From Plumapathes pennacea (lineage: Eukaryota; Cnidaria; Anthozoa; Antipatharia; Myriopathidae), in assembly GCA_964036295.1 (NCBI GenBank), contig OZ038462.1:25493863-25557862 (forward strand): DNA of 64,000 bases, given 5' to 3'. The position numbers were made by a program, and so were the translations under genes. Positions 58,788 through 64,000 of the stretch are shown in pieces. The stretch's first letter is position 1. The number at the start of each line of letters is the position of its first letter. The notes beneath the pieces were generated by a model, which searched no databases, was not told where the DNA came from, and saw nothing but the letters and a program-made list of their open reading frames with translations.

Positions 58788-58993
58788 TTTGACCCTCGGT
58801 CCAACGGTCACCGTGGGTCTACATTCTTGAGGTTTGTATGAATCAGTTCTACCGTTGGTCCAACGGTTACCGTGGGTCTACATTCTTGGGGTCTGTATGC
58901 ATCCGTTTTACCGTCGGTCTAACGGTCACCGTGGGTCTACATTCTGGGGGTCTGTGTGCATCATTTTTACCGTCGGTCCAACGTGCATCAGTT
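58788..58993 (+). repeat. minisatellite, 59-60 bp unit, about 3.3 copies
   Basis: The word 'c(c/t)aacgg' recurs at 58801, 58860, 58919 and (as 'ccaacg') 58979; units include 'gtgggtctacattc' and 'tctgt(a/g)tgcatc'. Confidence 0.85.
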
Positions 58994-59285
58994 TTACCAG
59001 ACTCCCTTTACTTGTCCATCAGAATCAGATGGGGTACTGTTTAGAATTGGACAACCATCGATCCATCACGTCAAACGTAGTTGTTACAGAGTTCTAGCAG
59101 GCATTTGAAAACCACAGGGCGGCTAATTTGCAATATTATAACAGCAACATAATGAATCGACCAAGGTACTAGCTTTCCATTGTCTTCCAACTAATAGTTC
59201 TACTGCTACTGCTGCTGCTACAGCAACAAGGCTTCGCTGTCGCAAGAGCACACAGACTGGGCTATTTAAACACAATTTATTATTC

Positions 59286-59291
59286 TTTATT
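59286..59291 (-). terminator. poly(A) signal of the 370-aa minus-strand gene
   Basis: AATAAA on the minus strand, 47 nt after the stop codon at 59338. Confidence 0.6.
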
Positions 59292-59337
59292 CCTGGCGAG
59301 TGTCTGTTAAAGTTCGGCTACAGTAGTGCCAGTATTA

Positions 59338-60450
59338 TTACAACAATCGACTACGATGTCTGTTATATCCAGGACACTCGTCGTTATTCACTCGGACCCC
59401 AGACAGCTGGGCTGCATCTTCTCTTCTTGCCATGTTCAGCCCCTGCTTGGTTTGCAAGCCATTTTTCGTCAAGAACTCCCATTCAACCGGTGCAACCCGA
59501 GACTTGCAAAATTCACGCAGTTTCCATCGTACCTGTTCACACGCGACGTTGTTGTTGTTGTTGTTTATGTCAATAGTATACTGCTTACCTCCTTTGCTGC
59601 TAAGCCGCGACTTTTTGCTTCTGTCGCTGATGTTGTGTTGGGATGCTGCGCCGTGGCACCGTTTGGAAGCTTTGCGCCGACCTCTCATGCGTGTATCTTT
59701 TGATCCAGAATTGATTTTAGACGTTTCGTAACTATTGTGATTATTGGTTGAGCGTGAGATAGATTGAGGACAAAGGTGTTGCTTATTGGTCCAGCATGGG
59801 ACAGATTGAGGAGGGAAGGTTTGATTATTGGTCGAGCATGAGACAGATTGTGGGACAGCTTGAGAACGAAAGTGCTGATTATTGGTCGAGCGTGAGACAG
59901 ATTGAGGAAGGAAGTGCTGATTATTGGTCGAGCGTGGGACAGATTGAGGAAGGAAGGTTTGATAGCTCAAACTAGGCTTCTCCGCAGCTTTTCCTTTCCC
60001 GCCTTGTTGCTTTAACAGGTGCCTAAAATTCGGGTCAGTGCTGCGGACACTTATAGAAGCTTCGCTCCACTCCACATGGTTCTTTTTCGCTTGGTTTGGC
60101 TGCGATGCGCGACATTGGGAGGAAGCTTTGTTATGTTTCTTTATGTCTTCTTGTTCGTTTGACCAAATGCTGTAGTACACATGCTTCAGCACTATCTCTT
60201 CTACACCGCTGGCTTTCTTCTTTGAATCAACTCTGTAGTTTTCCTCGCGTGGTCGTGTGCGCTCTATGCGCACCACCTTATCGGTGAACGCGGACAACTG
60301 CTCCCTGTGTCCGTGGTTGCGCGACTTTACATTAAAAGCTGGGCAGTCTGGTTTTTGCGGTAGGCTAGTTTGCTGTAGAAAAGCTTGCTCCTGAGGCCTT
60401 GTACTCGAAAGCTCTGTAGCAGATACTTCAGCTACGCGCAGGGCGGACAT
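59338..60450 (-). CDS. uncharacterised intronless 370-aa protein with 14-aa repeats
   Basis: A single open frame from ATG (MSALRVAEVSATELSS...) to a stop, with an AATAAA 47 nt downstream. I do not recognise the family. The protein is Ser/Asn/Gln/Lys-rich and looks mostly disordered. Residues about 165-245 hold five or six degenerate 14-aa repeats of the type FLPQSVPRSTNNQH. They are followed by a basic region (RMRGRRKASKRCH; RSKKSRLSSKGGK) that could be a nuclear localisation signal, a short Asn run (DINNNNNN) and a C-terminal segment with VRWKLREFCKSR. No signal peptide or membrane helix is seen. It converges with the FAM47-like gene. The long frame, basic clusters and poly(A) signal support a real gene; it could also be one large exon of a longer gene. 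Confidence 0.6.
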   Translation of the reverse strand: MSALRVAEVSATELSSTRPQEQAFLQQTSLPQKPDCPAFNVKSRNHGHREQLSAFTDKVVRIERTRPREENYRVDSKKKASGVEEIVLKHVYYSIWSNEQEDIKKHNKASSQCRASQPNQAKKNHVEWSEASISVRSTDPNFRHLLKQQGGKGKAAEKPSLSYQTFLPQSVPRSTNNQHFLPQSVSRSTNNQHFRSQAVPQSVSCSTNNQTFPPQSVPCWTNKQHLCPQSISRSTNNHNSYETSKINSGSKDTRMRGRRKASKRCHGAASQHNISDRSKKSRLSSKGGKQYTIDINNNNNNVACEQVRWKLREFCKSRVAPVEWEFLTKNGLQTKQGLNMARREDAAQLSGVRVNNDECPGYNRHRSRLL

Positions 60451-62234
60451 TGTATGCGGCCAAGAGTTGAACGCGTTGTCTGGCAGAAGCAGTCGCCACT
60501 TTTTTGAGCTAGTGTCTTTTTCTTTTCTTTCTTTTTTGTTTTGTCTCGTCGTCCACCACGCTTATGTCCTTGTCGAATATCTTCAATGGAGTTTCAAGTG
60601 GCAAGAAGGCCCATCCTGTATTGTAGGAAACATGTCGTAAGTTAAGGACGATAAACTCACCCCGGCCAAACAGCAATTTTATACATTAGTGACTAGTTTT
60701 CATGTAATCGTTCCGATCGCCGGAATTGTCCGTTTAACTATAGTGGGGCGATTGAAGCGATTTTAAGTGAAAACACAGTCACCGGCGGTTCCGGCGATCG
60801 AAGCGATTGCCGTCACTGACAAAGATCGCCCCGGTTTTATCTCAGACGATTCCGGTAACCGGGGCGATAGAAATATTTGTAATCATGCATGAAACCACCT
60901 CGGACGATCGAGGAAACCTCTGGGCGATCGCAGCGATTCCGGCGATCGAAGCGATCATATCGAAACCAGGTTAAACTTGCTAACAATTTAAGTCGTTATC
61001 ATATTGGTTGTGGTTCCACTACAGCCTTAACACCAGTGTAACACCGTTATAAACAGCAAATGCCGCTGTTACAAATGGAACCGGGGTTTTTTTAGTCCCC
61101 GCTGTTGGTGTTTGTCTCCCCGGCAACGGGGCGATTTCAAAGAGTTTGAACAGTGGTATAAACCACGCTCAGGAGCATGGTTTATCGGAGTTTATCTGAC
61201 TACACTTGAATTGCAGCCAATGAAAAACGAAATATTGCAAAATATTACAAAAGAGGCAATTAAACGATCTTTTATTTTTTGTACAAATGGAACAGTGAAA
61301 TATTTTACACAGAAAACGTCTCTCACGAGCGAACCGCGTGGTCGAACTGATGACGCCGCAATGCATCATATTTTTTTGGTCAAATCTCCCACCTTGAGCC
61401 CAACCTCCGCAGGTCGGGAATCATGAAGAGAAAATCCCCACCCCTTCGGGCTTAAACACCTTTCAAATACGAAAAAATGCCCCACATTTCCCCACCATTT
61501 CCCGAGGTGGGGGGTCACATTGACTGTGGTGCATTAATTCCCGCGCGTTTAGCAATTTGTATTCACAGATCTCTTTCGGCTTTATTCTATCGTAAGTTTT
61601 TCGCAAAATGAATCCACGAGATCAAGATGGCAATCAACTCCCCTACGACTATCTCCTCTGTAAATTCGTGGCATATCTGTACGGCCGTTGCCTTACCAAT
61701 CCCAAATGCTATTGCAGTAGCTCTGAATGCGTTTGCCTGTTCTGACACTACAGGACAACAGCTACATGTTTTTGTAGAGGAACTGCGCGTCGTAGTCTCG
61801 TATCCTGTCTATTTAAGTTTGGAGCGACTACCCGGCAAATTTCATCAAAGGTCCCGCGCGAAACACGAAAATGTTTCTTCTACTGTGGACCCATTTCAGC
61901 TTTATTTAATATCTCCTGCAGCCAATACTGCGGCCGAGGATATGCCCGGACGACATGCCTTCTGCGGACCACTCTCGCTGCTCGTATTTGCCGAACTCGC
62001 ATGTACTGCAATAAGATATCATTTCTCATAATTTTAGGAAATGTATGAATATGAAGACAATAACCGCAATCAAAATAGCGAGTATTCGTTCTTGGTACGG
62101 CATATTGATTACATTTAACACGTTTTCTGGTATAGATATATCGACATATCATGTTTTACACGGTGTTCAGGTGCGAGTGCGATCGCGTGCACTGTTACAA
62201 CGTTGTAAACACCGCGCGATAAAAGGGAGTTTAA

Positions 62235-62410
62235 GGCCCCGTTTACACTAGAGCGAATTTATCCGGATTCGTGAAAGCGTTTACACTAGATTTTGTGAAT
62301 CCGGGGTCATTTTTAATGAATCCGGAGAGAAAACGAATCCGGAATCGAAAGTGGGAACTTTGTATCCGGATACTTTGTATCCGAAACAGTTTTCAAGTGT
62401 AAACGGGGCC
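62235..62410. mobile_element. 176-bp MITE with TAA target-site duplication
   Basis: Ends GGCCCCGTTTACACT / AGTGTAAACGGGGCC, flanked by TAA at 62232-62234 and 62411-62413. Inner 'atccggattcg' / 'gaatccgga' words are also inverted. Confidence 0.8.
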
Positions 62411-62772
62411 TAAGAAACCTAGGACGGCGACGGCAACGCGAGGAACCAAAAAAATAGTGTCTTTGTTTTCCCTATGTCTTTGTAACTTTGCCTATTCTTA
62501 GGTTACTCAATTTGTTCCGTTTTTGCTGAGGTTCTATTGATTTCATCGTTTCCTACTAAGAAGAATGACTGTCGTTATTTTATCGAACTGTCGTCCACGT
62601 CCTGACAACGACGTAAAAAAGAAGCATTTGAAGTCGCACACGAGAGCACGGCGACCCCGAGAACATGTCAATTTCAGATATTCACGTGCTTCTTTTGTCT
62701 TCTGTGGTTAGTTTTATTGTTTCACCGACGTTGCCGTCGTCCTCTCGCGTCCTGTATCTTAAAGTCCCTAAA
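62411..62772 (+). repeat. dispersed repeat, first copy ('aggacggcgacggcaacg')
   Basis: Opens 'ctaggacggcgacggcaacg' and closes with 'gacgttgccgtcgtcctctc' and 'cttaaagtccctaaa', so its ends are inverted repeats. A second copy in the same orientation lies at 63021-63386. Confidence 0.75.
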
Positions 62773-63020
62773 ATCCGGTGTTACACCGATGTTTTCCGCG
62801 AGTGGAACCACAACCATTAATGACGGCATTGGCCAATTCTATACCAAACGAACAACTCGACCGAGACGTAAAATCGATCTAAATGTAAATTAGGCTTTTG
62901 GACGAAAGTGACACATTAAATCTGCCTGCATTTGGTTTGTCTTGTAGTTTCTAGACGGATGATTTGTCTTAGACATATAATCCGTCGGGTTATCAGTCAA
63001 AAGTTCGTCTCCGTCTAATA

Positions 63021-63386
63021 TTAGGGACCTTAAGCAGAACTAGGACGGCGACGGCAACGCCAGAAACCCGGAAATATTGTTTCCATATTCCTATGCTTTG
63101 TAACCTTGGCTATTCTCTAGGTTGCCTAATTAGTCCCGTTTTTGCCGACGGTCCATTGCCTTTAGGCGTCTCTTACTGAGACTAACGACGGCGTAATCTC
63201 TCGAAATGTTGTCCACGTCCTGAAAACAACCTAAAAAGCAAGCATTTGAAGTCGCACGCGAGAGCAGGACGACCCCGAGATCATTTCAATTTCACATATT
63301 TACGTGCGCCTTTTGTCTTCTGCAATGAGTTTTATTGTTTCACAGACGTTGCCGTCCTCTCACGTCCTCGTGTTTAAGGTCCCTAT
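63021..63386 (+). repeat. dispersed repeat, second copy with clear termini
   Basis: Begins 'ttagggaccttaa', contains 'ctaggacggcgacggcaacg' and 'gaagtcgcacgcgagagca', and ends 'gacgttgccgtcctctcacg' then 'ttaaggtccctat'. The terminal inverted repeat is 'agggacctta'/'taaggtccct'. Confidence 0.75.
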
Positions 63387-63454
63387 TTACGTCTGACAGA
63401 TAACTCGTCCATGCAGACGGATAATTCGTCTCTAGAATAAATTCGGCAAATTAA

Positions 63455-63660
63455 AGCTGGTGTTACACTGGTCGATTTGCAACGATACGATGTTGCGCTA
63501 AAAATTGTTCAGGTGTAACACCCCACTGCGAACGATTTTTCGCGATGTTTGCAGAGCTGCAACGCGTTGTAAGTTTTTGAAAGCGATTCATAAACTTGCA
63601 ACACCGTTGCGCGAATTTGGAGCAAATCGACGTTGCAAATCGACCAGTGTAACACCAGCT
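63455..63660. mobile_element. 206-bp MITE with TAA target-site duplication
   Basis: Ends 'agctggtgttacactggtcg' and 'cgaccagtgtaacaccagct', flanked by TAA at 63452-63454 and 63661-63663. Reverse-orientation relative of 45018-45236. Confidence 0.85.
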
Positions 63661-64000
63661 TAAGACTTGTTAACTGCGGATAAATGTTTTCCATAGCAAT
63701 TCAATCCAGTCCGTAGCAAAACACGTTTTAACTTTTTCTTAACCTAACAAAGTTTTGTACTTTTTTACAATACGTGCGGTCTATTTTGGGCTTCGACTGT
63801 TAACCAGCGGGGCTCTCGATTTTGTGGTGAATCTGTTCAGCGTGTCCAGTATATTGTCGGCTTGTAATTAATCAACGTTATGTCATTACAGAACGACTAG
63901 CCTGTGGCAGAGTAATTGAAGTAGTTCAGCAAACATTCTTCGGACAAGTGGGCCACTAACGGTCGACTAACCTGACCAGAGTTAAGCGAATTCCTTGTAC

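Larger units (their letters stand above)
58740..59337. other. spacer between convergent genes, with 59-bp minisatellite
   Basis: Holds about 3.3 tandem copies of a 59-60 bp unit (58788-58993; 'gtccaacggtcaccgtgggt', 'ctacattcttgg'), then AT-rich sequence and the AATAAA of the minus-strand gene at 59286. No gene seen. Confidence 0.75.
60451..64000. other. repeat-rich non-coding end of the window
   Basis: No gene is supported. It includes a block with many 'gatcgaagcgat'/'ccggcgat' words (60700-60970) resembling a GC-rich foldback, a short hairpin near 61156-61186, a 176-bp TAA-flanked MITE (62235-62410), two direct copies of a 350-bp repeat (62411-62772 and 63021-63386) and a 206-bp TAA-flanked MITE (63455-63660). 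Short reading frames here have no recognisable domains. Confidence 0.65.

Noticed and set aside
61112..61426. 104-aa frame containing QWYKPRSGAWF, considered as a missing last exon of the FAM47-like gene
   Set aside because: The similarity rests on a few residues, the DNA there is a short hairpin, and the 59338-60450 gene lies between on the opposite strand.
1..64000. CRISPR arrays, rRNA genes, bacterial operons, viral genes
   Set aside because: None were seen; regular direct repeats with spacers are absent, and the micro-exon array is explained by exon duplication.

Overview
The window is eukaryotic: genes are split by GT-AG introns, there are AATAAA poly(A) signals, and the non-coding DNA is dense with inverted-repeat elements. 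No bacterial or organellar features were seen. The repeat types (a degenerate block of short phrases of the kind known from stony corals, many short TIR elements, abundant foldbacks) and the domain content (secreted-side CUB domains, an LRR/EGF/FN3 receptor tyrosine kinase, a FAM47-like protein) suggest an anthozoan cnidarian, most likely a scleractinian coral. That assignment is inference.

Positions 1-43,358 hold a head-to-tail array of five paralogous genes on the + strand. Each encodes a type I membrane protein: a 13-codon signal-peptide exon, a 30-nt exon, a first divergent CUB domain, a second canonical CUB domain, a short Trp/Pro-rich stalk, one transmembrane helix and a Ser/Thr/Pro-rich cytoplasmic tail. 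All introns I could place are phase 1. Copy 1 lacks its 5' exons because it runs off the window; copies 2-5 look complete (427, 478, 484 and 409 aa as modelled). Copies 3 and 4 are near-identical over exons, introns and flanks and are recent segmental duplicates. In copies 3 and 4 the stalk is encoded by an array of 24-27 nt micro-exons that seems to have grown by duplication of an exon-plus-intron unit of about 180-190 bp. The copies differ in CUB cysteines, CUB calcium ligands, tail length, promoter content and transposon insertions, so the family is actively diversifying.

Positions 45,306-50,132 (minus strand) encode a complete receptor tyrosine kinase of about 1,045 aa: signal peptide, LRR block with cysteine caps, EGF-like modules, FN3-like region, transmembrane helix, and a kinase domain with all catalytic motifs. 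Two Tyr-Val-Asn-Val sites look like Grb2-type SH2 docking sites.

Positions 53,360-58,739 (plus) carry a ten-exon gene of the FAM47 family. Positions 59,338-60,450 (minus) carry an intronless 370-aa reading frame with internal 14-aa repeats and a nearby AATAAA, of unknown function. The last 3.5 kb is non-coding and full of short DNA-transposon debris. Several elements show clean target-site duplications or empty sites in a paralogous copy, so the insertion history can be read directly.
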